Source: Isoetes taiwanensis
Lineage: Eukaryota; Streptophyta; Lycopodiopsida; Isoetales; Isoetaceae
Length of the DNA: 64,000 nucleotides
Assembly (NCBI GenBank): GCA_021234155.1
Contig: JAJEKV010000015.1
Location: 12,050,101-12,114,100 of the forward strand
Direction: 5' to 3'
Shown: positions 32,458 to 45,902 of the stretch, one piece after another
How positions within the stretch are numbered: position 1 is the stretch's first letter
How the letters are laid out: the number at the start of each line of letters is the position of its first letter
The notes under the pieces: model-generated
What the model was told of the DNA's origin: nothing
Seen by the model: the letters and a program-made list of their open reading frames with translations, nothing else
The model's database searches: none
Translations under genes and position numbers: made by a program

Positions 32458-35400
32458 AACTTATTTGCACTTGTATTCTGACCTGAAAGATCTGAAAGAA
32501 CAAATATATCAGTTATATATATACGATTATATAAAATTTTGCCCCTTGTTTTGTAACCGAGGTGTCACCGTCCGGGCCAGTTCAGTTATGAGATCGGCGA
32601 CGGCTGGGAGGAAGCCACGTCATCATCCCCAAGCACCCCACTTAAATTGGGGCTTCTAATCTTAACCCTTGGAATTAGGGCATTTCATCTGGGCCGTCCA
32701 AAATTTTCATCTAGGTTAGGTGCAATGATTGCAAATTGATGAGTTGGTGGTAACATTTAATGAGCCTTCATGACGTGGCAAGGTGGAAAAAAATCTAAGG
32801 GTAAGATACCACATTATTAGGGGTAACCCTTAGATTATGACGTGGAAAGGTGGAAAAAAAAATCTATGGGTATAGGTTGCCACCTATCTTGCCTGCAATT
32901 AATGCTAGGCAATGGGAAAAAAAAAAAAAGGCCCGTTCTCATACAAGCGAAGGCGGCGATGGACTTGCGGTACCGTCTCCTTCAATGCATTCATTTGCAC
33001 GAATCACATTCCCGAGTCGTTATCCCTCGAGAGCTCAAGGGTTCTACCTCTAATTTCTCGGTCTCGGCTTACGTTTTTACTCTGTAAGGATACGTTCGTA
33101 CCCTTTCCCTCTGCCTTCTTTGGTCACTCAAGCATCGGCCGCAGCGTCGGGGTCTACAACGACCCTACGACCTTCCGATCTAAAGGTTTCTTCATTTGTT
33201 GCTTCATTTGTTTTATCGGGATGTTATGGTATAGTAGCAAAACAATTACGCATCTAACAGCCACGAAGTCGCCATTATTGCATATGGCTTCCCAGATTAA
33301 GGATTCCTTCCAATCATCAAATGCTTATATCCGGTGATACGGAAGCTTCATTCTTGTTAAATATTATTTACTAATCTGATATCTGTTGAAGTTTCCAATC
33401 GATCCTATCGATGGGTCAAGTTTCAAATCTTGTCGATGGGTTTCGAGAGAATCCGAGTCAAATCTTAAATGTTTATCTTATTAAGGGTCAGCTCTCTCTC
33501 TTTAAAAACAGCAGGCGGTTCTGTTGCATGTTTGAAATCGAAGTCCCAGGTTGTTCGAAGTCTTGATTAGGCTCTGACAAAAAGGAAAAATTTTCTCCTC
33601 ACGGTTTACGCATCACTTTACCCTTTCTCGAGATTCTTTGGGCAACGGCCATGATTGGGAAACACATGTTTGTGGTAAGCTTTTTATTTTAGTCACGCTT
33701 TTAATTATCTTTACGTATTTTTGTGTCTCTCAGATTGGCGACCCTTTTTGTCGCCGGCTTTCATTATGGGCTTTCGATTTGTCTCTTGTTTGGCAATTAA
33801 GCCCAACTTCTGGCACTCCACTGCGCATGATTTGATTCTCGATCAGGGTTGCATTTCCACGCATATTGTGCTAATGTTGGCGTTTAACCTTTTTGCGGGC
33901 AAAATCCTTCGTGTTCAACTGGTGGTAATTTGAAGGCCAAATGCACGTGGTTACATGCGTATCAAACGGCGATCATGCACTATTTGTTTTATCAATAAAG
34001 AAATTTGTTTCATTCAATAAGGAGGTCGGATACACATACACGTTATACAATGTTACTTGGGCAATAGGTTGTTTTATCTGCGTGTATGGGTTGTTCTTAT
34101 CTTCTTCATTGTTGCGGTCTATGTCAAAAAATCCAGCTTCAAGCTTTTAGAATCCGTAAGCACGGGAAGACCACCCGCTATGTCTTTCTCAAGCTAGTCT
34201 TTCTCAACCCGGTTAGTGCGAGTTTGCTTACCACCATAGAGGTGATTACAAGATCATTACTATCATCATGTGGTTTTGTAGGAGTATAGTCTTCCTACCA
34301 ACACAAACTATTGTGCGTTTACTTGCGTTTTGAAAAATGGTATAAAGACACCATCTCTTTTTGTATTCCAATGTCAATATTATGATCTCATTCCCTCTAG
34401 GTTTTGTTTTGTAGTCCAATGTCTACATGATAATTTGAGCCTCCCTCTCCAAGTATGTTTACTCCATTCATCGTAAAAAGACAGTGGCCCGTTGTTCATA
34501 TTTTGACTAGAAAGGGTCGCAACTATTCTCGCAACTATTCATAGCCAACGCTTGCTCTAGACTATGTTCTTCTAATCCATCCGGGTAATCCAATGTTATG
34601 TTGTGATAGCTTATGGCTGAATTTAATTCATTTGAGTGTCTTTTAGTCCTTGAATGTATTTAAAATATGAATGTAGCAAGATCTATATTTTTATTCAAAG
34701 CACTCTCTGCTCATTATGCTGAATTTTTTGTTACGTTTCTATAAGCCCTTTGGCGAATATATATATGTAGACATTTAGGTATTTGGCGAAAAATTTAGAG
34801 CCATCAACTTTTTGCTAGCTAAAAATTGTTAGCTCCAAACACAAGTGTTGACCTATGTCACGACAAATGTTTTTATCTTCTTATGCAAAATATTTGGTCT
34901 ATTTGTCGCATCAAATTATGGCATTTTCAACTGCAGAAGTTATCAATGTTTGTTGCAGGTCTTATAAAGACAAAGTAAAGGAGGCATGAGCTCATATGCA
35001 CTTGCAACATTTTATGATTGAATTATGTGAGTCCTTTTTTTTTTTTTTTAACTTGCGTATGGATAACACATTTCTTGAGCATGTCAATTACCACGTTATG
35101 ACGACGAGGTACCAACTTAATATAGTATTTTGCGTTTGTCCTTTGAAGAACCGCTTCTACACTGCATGCTTTGAGCTACCTCAAATCATGGCTCAAATAT
35201 TTAGGATATAATAATAATTGGTCCATGTTTGACTCATGCACATAGCTTGACACATTGGAGATCTCTCCTTGCGACTCATAACACATGTATTTGTGTTACG
35301 ATCTTTGTTGTAGCTCCAAAAAAATCGAGAATGCATTTTGATCCCATATTTGCCGTAGGGAGTTCAAGCGGAAATGTTTGTTCGCGAACATGGCATTCGG

Positions 35401-36440
35401 GTATGTCGCTCTAATAATTAATGTTCGATTTGTATTGGGAGCTTAAGGCGGTAATCATATAATATTTTTATCTTGTATTTATCAATCGATCCCTCTTTTT
35501 TTGCCATACATCATTTCGTAAAATATGTTCCAACATGCTAGATTCTTATTGCTGCAAGTACTAGATGGCAAAAATTGTGTAGGCATTTGCTTCCTTTTTT
35601 TTACAAACATACAAGTTCTAATTCTGTTTTCCATTGTTTAGGTACACTTGGGAAGATTTAAGGAGCTGCATAAAAGTGACATATCTAGGTAAGAAAACTT
35701 TTTTTTTGGATGTGATGATGTGTTGATTGCTAGTTTTGACACTTTGTTGAATTTTTGCGGTAAATCCACCGTCTTTGCAAAGAACTTTAGAAATGTTTTC
35801 ATATCTTGAAGGTCGCTTATTATTATAAGATCTTTGCATGCAATACAATTCAAATTTTTAATGACATGTAATCCAAACATCTTTTAGATGGAACAAAGCT
35901 AGAATGGGTCCATGTCTTAGATTTTGTTATTAGAAATAGAACTTGCGAAACCTAGAATTGGCATAGTGTACTCAGAGCATGTCTTTTTGCCTCTTAGTAA
36001 TGCTTTGGGTGCTTTGATTATTCTTCTTAATCTTTGATTTCATATTCTAGTAATACAATGACTTTGTTCTCTTCCTCATGTAAACAAAGGTAATTCAAGC
36101 CAACAAGATCTCAGAAATTCTTTGCCCTTAACCGATCCGCAAAATAAGGGTCTCATAATAAAGAGCACATTGGTCCGAGAAATGACTTGTTGTTCAAAGT
36201 AGTGCTCATTGCCATCAAGTCATGTTGTGGGCAAGCGGTGCTAGCCAGCCAAGTATTCGATCTAAAGTCGCTTGCCATTCAAATGCCAATCTTTGGATCA
36301 AGTCGCAGATTTATCTTTAGTGAGACCCTTTAACCGCGTGCCCGCGAAAACTGCTCTTATATTTTGTGGTAACATGCGGTATAAATCATTCCTGCATCTT
36401 GACCTATCAATTGTGGATACCTAACCATCTTTTCAATTAA
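32458..36440. other. No gene recognised
   Basis: A degenerate duplication lies at about 32766-32880 (TGACGTGGCAAGGTGGAAAA). A 5'-UTR-like stretch and short ATG frame occurs at 32960-33087 (MDLRYRLLQCIHLHESHSRV). Many small frames on the plus strand from 33.6 to 35.4 kb show no domain. Sequence may be introns of a plus-strand gene I cannot resolve. Confidence 0.35.
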
Positions 36441-36548
36441 GATTATAACATTTGAATAGTGGAGTGCAAGAGCAGCTCCTCCAAGAGTTGAGGAAGGTGC
36501 GGTACGTGTATTGCTTTTGGGGTCAAAAAGAGATCGTTCAAATGCCCA

Positions 36549-36932
36549 TTGGCATGGCCATTACATAGTCGCCTCGATATAAGTCTCAGATTAGCTAGTG
36601 AAGAGTTCCCAATCCGCGTGGTTGGCCCATCCGGTGCTCTTTCACAAGCCCGGCCATTACACATTGTACTAGATGAAGAAGTCGACAAGCTTCTCGTGTG
36701 TCTAGATATGTGTTTAAAGTTTGAGGACGACGAGTCTTGGAACTCCTACTCCGAAGCAATATATGGACCAAAGCTCGGGCTAGAGCGCCGCAATTGGTGT
36801 TCTTCCGAACTTAATTGCCCCATGGACATATTGTTTGTTTCTAGGAGCCGCATGTCAAGATTTTACAGCTTTCACCATAGAATGATTGTTTGTCACCATT
36901 TCGCTATGATGAACAAAATCGGCGAGGCGTAA
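36549..36932 (+). CDS. Hypothetical ORF, 127 codons
   Basis: The frame reads MAWPLHSRLDISLRLASEEF, RPLHIVLDEEVDKLLVCLDM and KLGLERRNWCSSELNCPMDI. Mixed protein-like composition, no family recognised. It may be an exon, since the frame is partly open upstream. Could be chance. Confidence 0.25.
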   Translation: MAWPLHSRLDISLRLASEEFPIRVVGPSGALSQARPLHIVLDEEVDKLLVCLDMCLKFEDDESWNSYSEAIYGPKLGLERRNWCSSELNCPMDILFVSRSRMSRFYSFHHRMIVCHHFAMMNKIGEA

Positions 36933-39037
36933 TCCATCGGATCAGCTAGGATTTCAAGTTCTTCGTCTGATTTGAAGTAGAACCAACATATCTCCATTTT
37001 TTTTAATTTTGGTCTCTATTTCTTTTGAACTATACTTTCGAGAACACCGGCATCAATATTCTCGCTTCAATACATCATTCAATACATGTTCAAATCCACA
37101 AAAGATTCATCGACATTTTTCCCAAGCCTTGCAAATGCTAGCTGAACCGGGGATGTAAAAAATGGTATTGTAGAGTTCCACGATTCAAGCAAGAGGATGT
37201 GGTAATAAAGGTAATGTCATAAAAAAGGAATCCAAAAAAGTGGGTGGCCAATATAACATGAATTGTGAAATAGACTTTGCCTCTAGGGAATTTGTAGACA
37301 ATATACATCACAATATTTTCCATTTCAATGAGGTATAAGGTATGGTAATTTATTTGACTGTAGTTTGTTGCTTCAAGCTTAATGTTTAGATATCTATGGT
37401 CAAAATATTGTCTAAGATTACTGCAAGCTTGGCTTAATAGTAAGGCAATTTTTTCGTACTCATCTCAAGTGGTGAGCTTTTGACTGCTAGACAACCTTCT
37501 AAGCGATTGAGGGATGGGATATTTAGTGTTTCAACAAGACAATGGATTTAGCTTAAACCTTTGTGACTTTAGTCTAGATGCCTTCTCCCACTCGTTAGGG
37601 CATTTAAAGGGATCTTAAAAGGATGTAGGAGTGTTGCACAATCCAGTGGATTTTGCATAGAATATTCTATGATCTAAGAAAACTCTTATACTTGTGATTT
37701 GTGAGATTCATAGCATCCAAAGGGATGCGTCCCTATTGTAAGAAACATTGAATTCGACATATCTAAATGGAATTCCATGAGAAGATGTTTGCTAAAGAAA
37801 TCATGAAAGTCGACTTATGCTAGATAAACTTTTTTGTAGATTGGAATTATTTGACATGATACTCATCAAGTTGTCAAAATTATTCTTTACACTGTACACT
37901 TATTGAGGATTCTTACCTTTTGATTAAAGATATTGGGCCTCCAATTAAGTCTACCACTGCTCCTATGGTATGATGTGACTTTGTGTACCACAAACCAATC
38001 TTTGACTATGCAATTGATTTTAACTTCTTCATTTAGCTTGACTCTTTTTTTTTTAATTCAAATTTAGGATCACTTTTCAATTTGAACTAAGATCGCTTTG
38101 ACCTTCAACTTCCTTGATCTCTTCACCGAGAACTCTAGTTGCATCTATTGTTAGGATTCAAGAAAAAAAAGTCAATAGCAATAAATCCCTTAGTGTGATC
38201 TCCATTTAATGGGGATTCTGAATGAGACACTTCATGTATTTGTTCTGCATTCAGTGGAAGCTAAGGTAAAACTAACAGAGTTATTGGCTTTGTAGAACCA
38301 ATTTATTGGTTTCCAAATGAGATAGTTTTTTAAGCCCTCTAGAAATGTCTCAAATGGCCGTGTGGAGTCTAAGAGAATTACCAATGCCAGCAACTTTGAA
38401 GTTTCCAAATGGAGGGCCGTTATCAACTAGGAAACAAGCTTCTAGCATGACACTTCCCACGGCATTGGATTGTTCTTATCCTGTGGATGGAGAAGTTCTA
38501 ATGAACAATGGTGAGGTTCTGACTGCTCGAGAATCTTCTAACTGGTTGAGAGACGTCATAATTAGCATTTTAACAAGAGAATTAGGAGTGGAATCTGCAA
38601 TGCAACTCCCCAACTCCTATTCCAAGATGGTCATTGAATAGCTATCAAGCAAGTGATTCAGCTTCCAGAAAATAATTGAGAAGGTAAAATCTCAAATAAG
38701 ATGTGGATTAAAGACACTACTAAATTCACCCTTAAATGAGTGGATTATGATATTTGCTATCGAACATTTAATTTGATTTGGACAATTAGAATTTTAGAAT
38801 TCACCTATGATTATTTATTGTAGATTGTTAACTAATAGACAACTATATGTTCAGAGAAAGACTATGAAATTATACGAAACTTTATGGCAATGTTGATTGA
38901 TGCAACTTCCACTGTGATATTGACTTTTTCTAACTTAATTCTTGACACTCAACTTTAGATACTGATCTGTTTAAGCTTGGACTAGTTCTAGATCTTCATT
39001 AACCATAAGTGATATACCCATTCATAGTATAAAGACT

Positions 39038-39096
<59 letters not shown>

Positions 39097-40097
39097 CACT
39101 TTGCAAAACTTCTTTTTGGGGACCCAGCAAGGGATTTCTTGCAGGGGAAGCAAGAATCATAGACTTGATTTATGATTCTTGGATCATTTTCAACGAAGCC
39201 TCCTTTTAATCGTTTTTTACTTCTAATATTTTTTAATGTAGGTTTTTATTTTTTTTAGCAGGGTTGCCTAACCCGAGCTGCCCACTTCCTTGCATTCCTA
39301 GCTATGCCACTTGTCTTGCCACGTAAGCTGATTTTCACCTCAACCATTAGATCTCTTAATTTTGCATCGGACGGCCAGGAAAATTAGAAAGTCCTTGAAA
39401 ATCACTTTTCCTCTTCTCCGACCATCCCGATTCCCTCCTCCGCTTCTGCGCTGGCTTCTAGCCTCCTAATCATTAGCTTTTTCTTCTATTCTTAGTTATG
39501 TCAATGGAAAAAATTGCTTTTGGAGCTCTAGGTACAACTTTAGGATCTCTTTTTTCTGAGCAGCACTCTAGAAGCATGAATGCATTGTTTCCTGTAATTT
39601 TGTACAAAAGAGGCAGGGTATTTCTCTTTCAGTCCTAAAAGACTAGTTTCCATCTTTACCCATCCCTAGACTTGCCGAAATTTGAATGGGGCAGCTTGGA
39701 TCAATGCTTTTTACCAAGCTTATTCTAGAAGCATTGGAAGAGCTGACCAATTCTAGCACAAATAAGAGAAACATGGTGGCAACCTTGCGAACAAATGATG
39801 CAGCCATGGAGCTGAAATATGACACTTAGATTGAGGTAAGCTCAGCAACCATTGTTATAGGGCATTTTCTTTCCTTATGGCTTTATGTTCGAAACTTGAA
39901 ACGGCCTTAGATTACCTTCTAGATATTTAATCACAATTTCCATTTCTTATAGCTTTGTATTTGAAAGTTGAAAGGTCTTGATTATCTTCTCAATGTCCAA
40001 AGATTTTCCAGCATGATACAAGGTTGGGATAAGCTCTGCACACGTTGTTCACATTTTCCCTTTTTTCCTTGGCCTCACCTTCAATCTGAGACATCCA
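36933..40097. other. No gene recognised; degenerate duplication
   Basis: A stretch near 37466-37535 (GGTGAGCTTTTGACTGCTAG) resembles 38510-38585 (GGTGAGGTTCTGACTGCTCG) over about 70 bases, inside the 98-codon frame 38345-38641, which I do not recognise. Possibly remains of a retroelement. Confidence 0.3.
39040..39095. repeat. (TA)n microsatellite, about 28 units
   Basis: Uninterrupted alternating TA directly visible. Confidence 0.98.
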
Positions 40098-40102
40098 GTA
40101 AC

Positions 40103-40416
40103 TGTTGGGGTGGTCACCACTCACCACACTCATCACCACTCACCACACTCATCATATACCGTATATAGAGTGATATACGCGCATGCACGCGTGCAGGATT
40201 TTTGCACGTATGCATTGTGGAGCCATGATGAGCAGAATATTATCTGAGCAGGGAGAGAAGAACAGAGAGACGGTGTATTGAGAGAGAGAGGATTTTGCTT
40301 GATTGAGCTATGGAGATGATGATTCTTTGTGTTGTGCATTGCCTTGATCTGATAGATTGAACTTGGATTGTTGGGTTTTTCATCCTTCTTGCACGGTTAG
40401 AGTCCAGGCTCTAACA
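40103..40416. mobile_element. Solo LTR of an LTR retrotransposon
   Basis: Begins TGTTGGGGTGGTCACC and ends GGTTAGAGTCCAGGCTCTAACA-like sequence, so TG...CA with TGTTGG/CTAACA termini typical of Ty1/copia. It is flanked by a 5-base duplication, GTAAC (40098-40102 and 40417-40421). A TATA-like TATATAGAGTGATATAC lies at about 40161-40177. A short CACCACTCACCACACTCAT duplication is inside. No internal retroelement region, so it is probably a recombination product. Confidence 0.8.
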
Positions 40417-40421
40417 GTAAC

Positions 40422-41880
40422 TTAATAACTATGTTTGTTGTATCTAATTTGAAGATCTTTTTATTTTATTATGCATTAATCTCGAACGTGCATCATATCC
40501 ATTTTCATCTTGTTTTTCTAAGCTCATCTCACTTAATAGCTTAGGGCACAGATTTCCTTTGCTTCAAAGGAGTGTTGTGTATTTAATACAGTTCATCAAC
40601 TACTTGTTCTTTTTTTGGTTTATGAAGTTAAGCCCAGTTAACTTCACGATGAGATACGAACTTTAAGTGCTATGGAACCTAGGAGTTATTTTCTAAGCCA
40701 GGTAGGTTCTTGCATTTGAACCTGGAAGTACAACATCAGAGTAAACACGATTTCAACATGTACCCTTTCTATGGTGGATAAATTATGCAGCTAAAATGTG
40801 TTTAACTTGCATTTCTCTGGTCGCTTGCTATTTAGGTTGGCCGGCAGGGCCTTATGATTCCAAAAGCTCCAGCTTCAGAATAAGTTAAGGCAGAGAAGGA
40901 TGGCATATATGGATGGCTTCAGATTTCATGCCTAAGTATGCTGAATGGTTTCTATTTGTAGCCTCTGTAATCGACTGAAGCAGCTGCACTTGCAGACCAG
41001 TTTCCAAGTAAGCTTCTTTCATCACTCTATTAGCTTCCCATATATACAGAATGCATGTAGCAATATCCTGTGATCATGCAAGGGTGTGACAAATTTAATG
41101 GCATGTATAGACATTCTTGTGCTCGGAAATACTACGCTACCTTCTCCTGTCTCAAACACAAGCAGTAGTTCTTTGTTGTTAAGCCTCATAAAATGTCCTC
41201 CTATAGTTACTAGTAAGATAAAGGCAATACCCAATGCAATTAGCTTAATTACCAGATGAGCACAATTGAAGCAAGCTGACATCAGCTTGGAAACATGCAA
41301 GGATAAAGTAAGAACCTGGTTTGGTGAAGAAAAGCAAGACCTCAATTACTGATCAACAAGGAATGCAACACAAAATTGAGAGACTGCATACCCAGAGCCA
41401 AATGCCAAGCTTGCCCGATGATGAACCGTAATACCCTATCCAGCAGCCACTTAGACATTGAGAACATCGTAGGATGACCAAAGCTATTCTGAAATTCATC
41501 ATCGAAGTTGCCATTGCTTCGAAGTCATCACGCAACTCAGTTATTTCTACAGCACTTCTTCGAAGTCATCAAACCCCATCTCTAATGCTTTCGTTTATAA
41601 TAGCTTTGATACTGGCACCTGAAGCATTAACTTCAAATTTTGAAAATTTTATAGCTCTGAATTTCCCATGAATTGGAGAAATAAGTATATTGTCTCTGGG
41701 CTGTATGGCTCTGCGCGAAGAGAGCAATATTTTGGGTAACCACGCAACCTTATAGTTGGAAGGACCAATGGGACAAGGTCTCATTCGTAACTATTCTTTC
41801 TTTATGTGCCAGTAAGTTTTTGCAGAAAGAATAATGCTACACACCTATTTTCTTTTACGCGCTTTAAGTTAGATGTTGTT
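40422..41880. other. No gene recognised
   Basis: Small frames on both strands without domains. Lies between the solo LTR and the PPR pseudogene, and could contain further decayed PPR sequence that I cannot read. Confidence 0.35.
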
Positions 41881-41899
41881 ACTGCAGCTGCATTGGTTA

Positions 41900-42540
41900 C
41901 TTTATCTGGTTGATTCTAGGATTTAAGTCTTGCCCGTCAAGAACTTAATAGGATGTATAAAATAAGCATTGTGTCATGGACTGCATGTATACAGAACAAA
42001 GAAGAATAGAGAGAGAGATAGCAGTCATGGAACTATTTGAGATCATTCAATCCCAAGGTCTCGTATCAAGTGATGCCACATATGCCAATATTCTTAATGC
42101 ATGTAAATTTGCTGTGAAGGCAAACCATTCCATAATGTCCATTTTAATGAAGCAGGTTATTTTTTAGATGTACACTCTACTTTCGTAGCCCAACTGGTCT
42201 TCTATAAAATGCATGAGAGAGGAATATTTGTATGTATCATTCCCTTTGTATGTGTGCCCATGGATATTGTACTGATGCTCTACATGTATTTCTGATATGG
42301 AGATGGAAGGTTTAACACCAGACAAAATTACTCTTGTCACCCGCATTGATGCTTGTGTTATTTTGCAGTCCCAGGTAAGTAGATTGATAATTGTCGGACT
42401 CAGATAGATTTTTTATACGGATGTGTACATGAATACAACACTTGTTAACATGTATGCAAATTGTGGGAATCTAATGGATGCAGAAGCCATATTTGAGAAG
42501 AAGACAACAAGAAACTTGATTTCGTGGAATGCCAAATTGT
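41900..42540 (+). pseudogene. PPR (PLS-class) protein gene remnant
   Basis: Repeat-like pieces in order: ARQELNRMYKISIVSWTACI; AVMELFEIIQSQGLVSSDAT then YANILNACK; MEMEGLTPDKITLVTRIDAC; and MNTTLVNMYANCGNLMDAEA with IFEKKTTRNLISWNA. The patterns VSW.A.I, LF..M...G...D..TY..+L.AC and LV.MYA.CG...DA..+F are those of plant pentatricopeptide-repeat proteins, which bind organelle RNA and direct editing or processing. Pieces lie in different frames with stops, so the gene is dead. Confidence 0.8.
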
Positions 42541-43990
42541 AGCAATTGGGAGGTTTCATGTCAGATAACATCACTCCTATTAATATTCTTTCTGGAACCA
42601 CCATGGACTTTTAAAGAATGGGATTCATTCTTATCCATCGAGCAGCATTTCTTGATTGCTTCATCAATGGGACATTATAAATGCATGATTCATCTCCTTG
42701 GATGGCAGGGTATCTGATGAGCCAGAGCACCTTATTAGCGACATGCCATTTCTGGCCTATACAAGATCATGGGCAATTTTGTTTGGTTCTTGTAAAATAT
42801 TTTGGCACAGCGTGAAAATCAGACAATGACTCTGTCGAGAAGTCCTTGATATTCATATTTCTATTGAATAGGGCCCTGTTTTGGCCATATTTCCGAATGC
42901 TTTTAATGTGTACTTAGTTTATCAGCATAATGCAAAAGAATTTGTTCCGAGGGCTGTAAAGTTTTGCCTGAACTATGCTGAAAAAAAAATCCTGGCATCC
43001 ATACAGCTATTTTTATTTACTCCTATTATGCTGAAGGAATTAGTGATGTGATGCATAACCAGAGAACATGAAGATTCACTATGTGCTCTGGATAGTGCAC
43101 ATTATTTCCTTAAGATTTCGGATATATGCAGTTCCTTATTAATGCAGCAAACTGTGTCTTCGTTCAGTTCTGCATTTTTAGCTTGTCCTACAAGCTCCAA
43201 GAATCATGCATATAAATTTATAAGAGAGTCGAAAATATGGAGATATATATTGATTTGAATCGAAGCAATGTGATCAAACCCTACAACACTAGGCTAGAAT
43301 AACAGCTAATGCACAAAACACAATTAAGTAGATTTTATCTTTCTGTTGAATTATCACAGCGACACATATGACACCTACTTTAAAAAAAAAGGGAAAAAAA
43401 GAAAAGAAAAGAAGAGAAGGGTACCTCGCGATTGCCGGGTCTCTCCACGGCTGAAGGATGAGCATGTTCCAAGCCAAGTAACATTATTTGACAATCATGT
43501 TTTCCCACAATCGCAATTCACCTTAGACACATATAAAATGACGAGAATATTCTTAAATGTCCTAACCCTCCACCATCAACAAGGATTTGGGATTTGGGCA
43601 ATCCAAAAGGTCTGTATGTTTCAAACTAAATATTATAGAATAAAAATTTACTTTTAGAATTAGCTAAGGTTTTATAAACATTCTTCAATATTGGCACGTG
43701 CACGAGCTCTAGGGGATGGTTCTAATTATCATTTGCAAGTTATTGACTAAAGAAAAGAAACAGTAGAATGAAATACATAAACAATTCTATTAATGAAATG
43801 ATTGTCTATTGAGGCACCATCCTTGGAATACAAACCATAATCCTTGTCTAAAAACCACCTATATGCAAGTAACAATTTGTACATAGTGTTTTGCTGTCTT
43901 TCTCTATATCACAAGTTCATATTATTATGATCATTGCCAACAAGTGCATCTAAAAAAAGTTAGCATGAGCATTAAGAAGTAAACCAATTT
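42541..43990. other. No gene recognised
   Basis: AT-rich, with an A-rich run at about 43381-43420. Nothing supported. Confidence 0.4.
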
Positions 43991-44006
43991 GGCAGTCCAT
44001 GGTCCT

Positions 44007-45620
44007 TCAAGCAACAAATACAAACGCAATAATGATCAATTTAAGTCTACCACTCAACCCTACATATGACGTTTTATTTCTAAATTTTCCATTTCGCGTC
44101 AAATACCAAAACTTTTTTGAACTTGAAGGATTGCCATGCAAATTGTTATAGCCAGTCAAAACAGTGTTATACTCCCGAATAAATTGCTTTTCTAATATGT
44201 TCGCCTCGTGTCGATTGGTGGCATGCCCTAATATCTCAAACTGGAACATATTCAAAATGCAACCATACTTCTCAACATCTTTAGCCATTTTCTTATTTGG
44301 CTTCTTCATATGTTGTTTCATACGTTTCCAAGGATTCGACGATTGCCCTATATTTCATCTCCCTCCCCACACATGTAATGCAATAGATATAAATAGGTTT
44401 CAATATCATGCACTCATTGTCTGCGAAAGCAAAATTGAGCATGTATAAATAATAAAGAAGCTAGTGCTACACAAAACGAAAAATTACATCCTATCATTAT
44501 CTATGAAATGCGTTCACATAATCACAAACAACATATACCTTTACGAACAACGTGAATGTAAAAAGCAACCAAACTGCTAAAAGAACCATCATAAATGGAA
44601 AGAAGATCGACACAATTTATTGATGGTTACCGAAGTCAACATTATTGTTCAGAAAACTATAGTTCAATTACATCAAGTGTTACCAACATCTGTTGAGCTG
44701 GGGAAAAAATCCTTGTTCCCGAAAAGCTCGACCGCAATTACAGGATTAATTTGATACGTAACTTTCTCTATTGTCATTGGATTTTTTGGCTTATGGTCAT
44801 GCCCATACATTTGCATTAATCTTGACATCAACTTCTGCGCTTGACTGTTTGACATCTCCATCAATTCAGAAATAGTCACATTGGTAACCATTAACGCCTT
44901 TGGTAACACCACCCAATAACTCGGCAGCCTCATCCTTCCCCAAAGCATCGTAATCGCACTCAACATTTTGTGACCTTAAAAAGAACTTCAAGAAAACTAC
45001 AAATGTCAAATGACAAAGGGGTCAAAGCATAGAGGTGGGGGACACTTTTTATGTCCTGGACACTTGGTGCTTAGTGGGTGCTTTCTGGGGACCTTTTCTT
45101 TGTATTTTGAAAAAAAAAAATTCTTTTATTTTTTTAATATTTTTCCTTGAAACGCATTAATATCACGCCTTTGAATACAAATTTTCAGCTTTAATGGACT
45201 TATAGAAAAAAAGATAAAAATAAATAAAATTTTCCGCACTGGGTGCTTAGTGGGTGCTTGGCTGGCGTAAAAGTGCCCCCCAACTCCATGCTTTGACCCA
45301 AAGAAAGTCGCATTAATACAACCAAAATCAAAAAAGGGAAGAAAAAAGAAACCATTGTTTTGCATACCATCTGCAGGGCTATCGTTGTTCTCCTTTGTAA
45401 GACTTGCTCTTTTCTTCTTTGCTAGATCAGTAAAGTCATCCATCTCCTTCTTGGTTTCCCAACCTTTTATGTATGCCTCCGTTTCCATCCCACACAAATT
45501 CAAATGCCGCATATGAGCACTGTCTAAAGTAAACCTTTTTGAGCTCGATGAAATTGGCGCAGGAGATGATATCTCTTCCAGTAAAAGCTCCCAAGCCTAA
45601 ACATGTTTGACAGAAAGAAA
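44007..45620 (-). pseudogene. GIY-YIG nuclease gene, multi-exon, frameshifted
   Basis: The last exon (44400-44007) reads IYCITCVG, then KY, a frame change at about 44350, GQSSNPWKRMKQHMKK, KMAKDVEKYG and FEILGHATNRHEANILEKQF then IREYNTVLTGYNNLHGN. This is the GIY-YIG layout: IYC...KYIGQS, R...H and a catalytic glutamate region before YNT...GYN. Upstream exon-like frames (44966-44673; 45620-about 45371, AWELLLEEISSPAPISSSSK...KKKRASLTKENNDSPADG ending at a GGTATGC donor) may be its N-terminus. GIY-YIG nucleases cut DNA and are common in homing elements, phages, giant viruses and Penelope-like elements. A MITE sits in the intron. Confidence 0.6.
45019..45299. mobile_element. 281-bp MITE with long inverted ends
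   Basis: Left end GGGTCAAAGCATAGAGGTGG, right end reverse-complemented GGGTCAAAGCATGGAGTTGG. Both ends also carry GTGCTTAGTGGGTGCTT as a subterminal direct repeat. AAAG lies on each side (45015-45018 and 45300-45303), a possible 4-base duplication. It occupies an intron-like gap of the GIY-YIG gene. Confidence 0.75.
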
Positions 45621-45653
45621 AAGTACAAATAGAAATAACATCCACATACGAGA

Positions 45654-45894
45654 CCCGGGGGGTGCAATTATATATAAGGGGTGGGGTATGGCATCTGGCG
45701 TTGAGGGTAGCAAAAAACCCCCCTTGTGTACGCAATTTTAAAAGGCAATTTGACCCCTTTGTGTATAGATATTGCTCCAAATCAGTGCCTAAAAACACCC
45801 CTAACCCCTACGTATACGTACGCAAATAGTCCAAAAAACACTCCTCCGTTGAACTCTCATGGGTTATACGCTGATCAAAGGTGAATCCCCCGGG
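45654..45894. mobile_element. 241-bp MITE with 8-bp target duplication, copy 2
   Basis: Same family as 26896-27132, inverted. Ends are CCCGGGGGGTGCAATTAT and, reverse-complemented, CCCGGGGGATTCACCTTTG. ATACGAGA flanks it at 45646-45653 and 45895-45902. Confidence 0.85.
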
Positions 45895-45902
45895 ATACGA
45901 GA

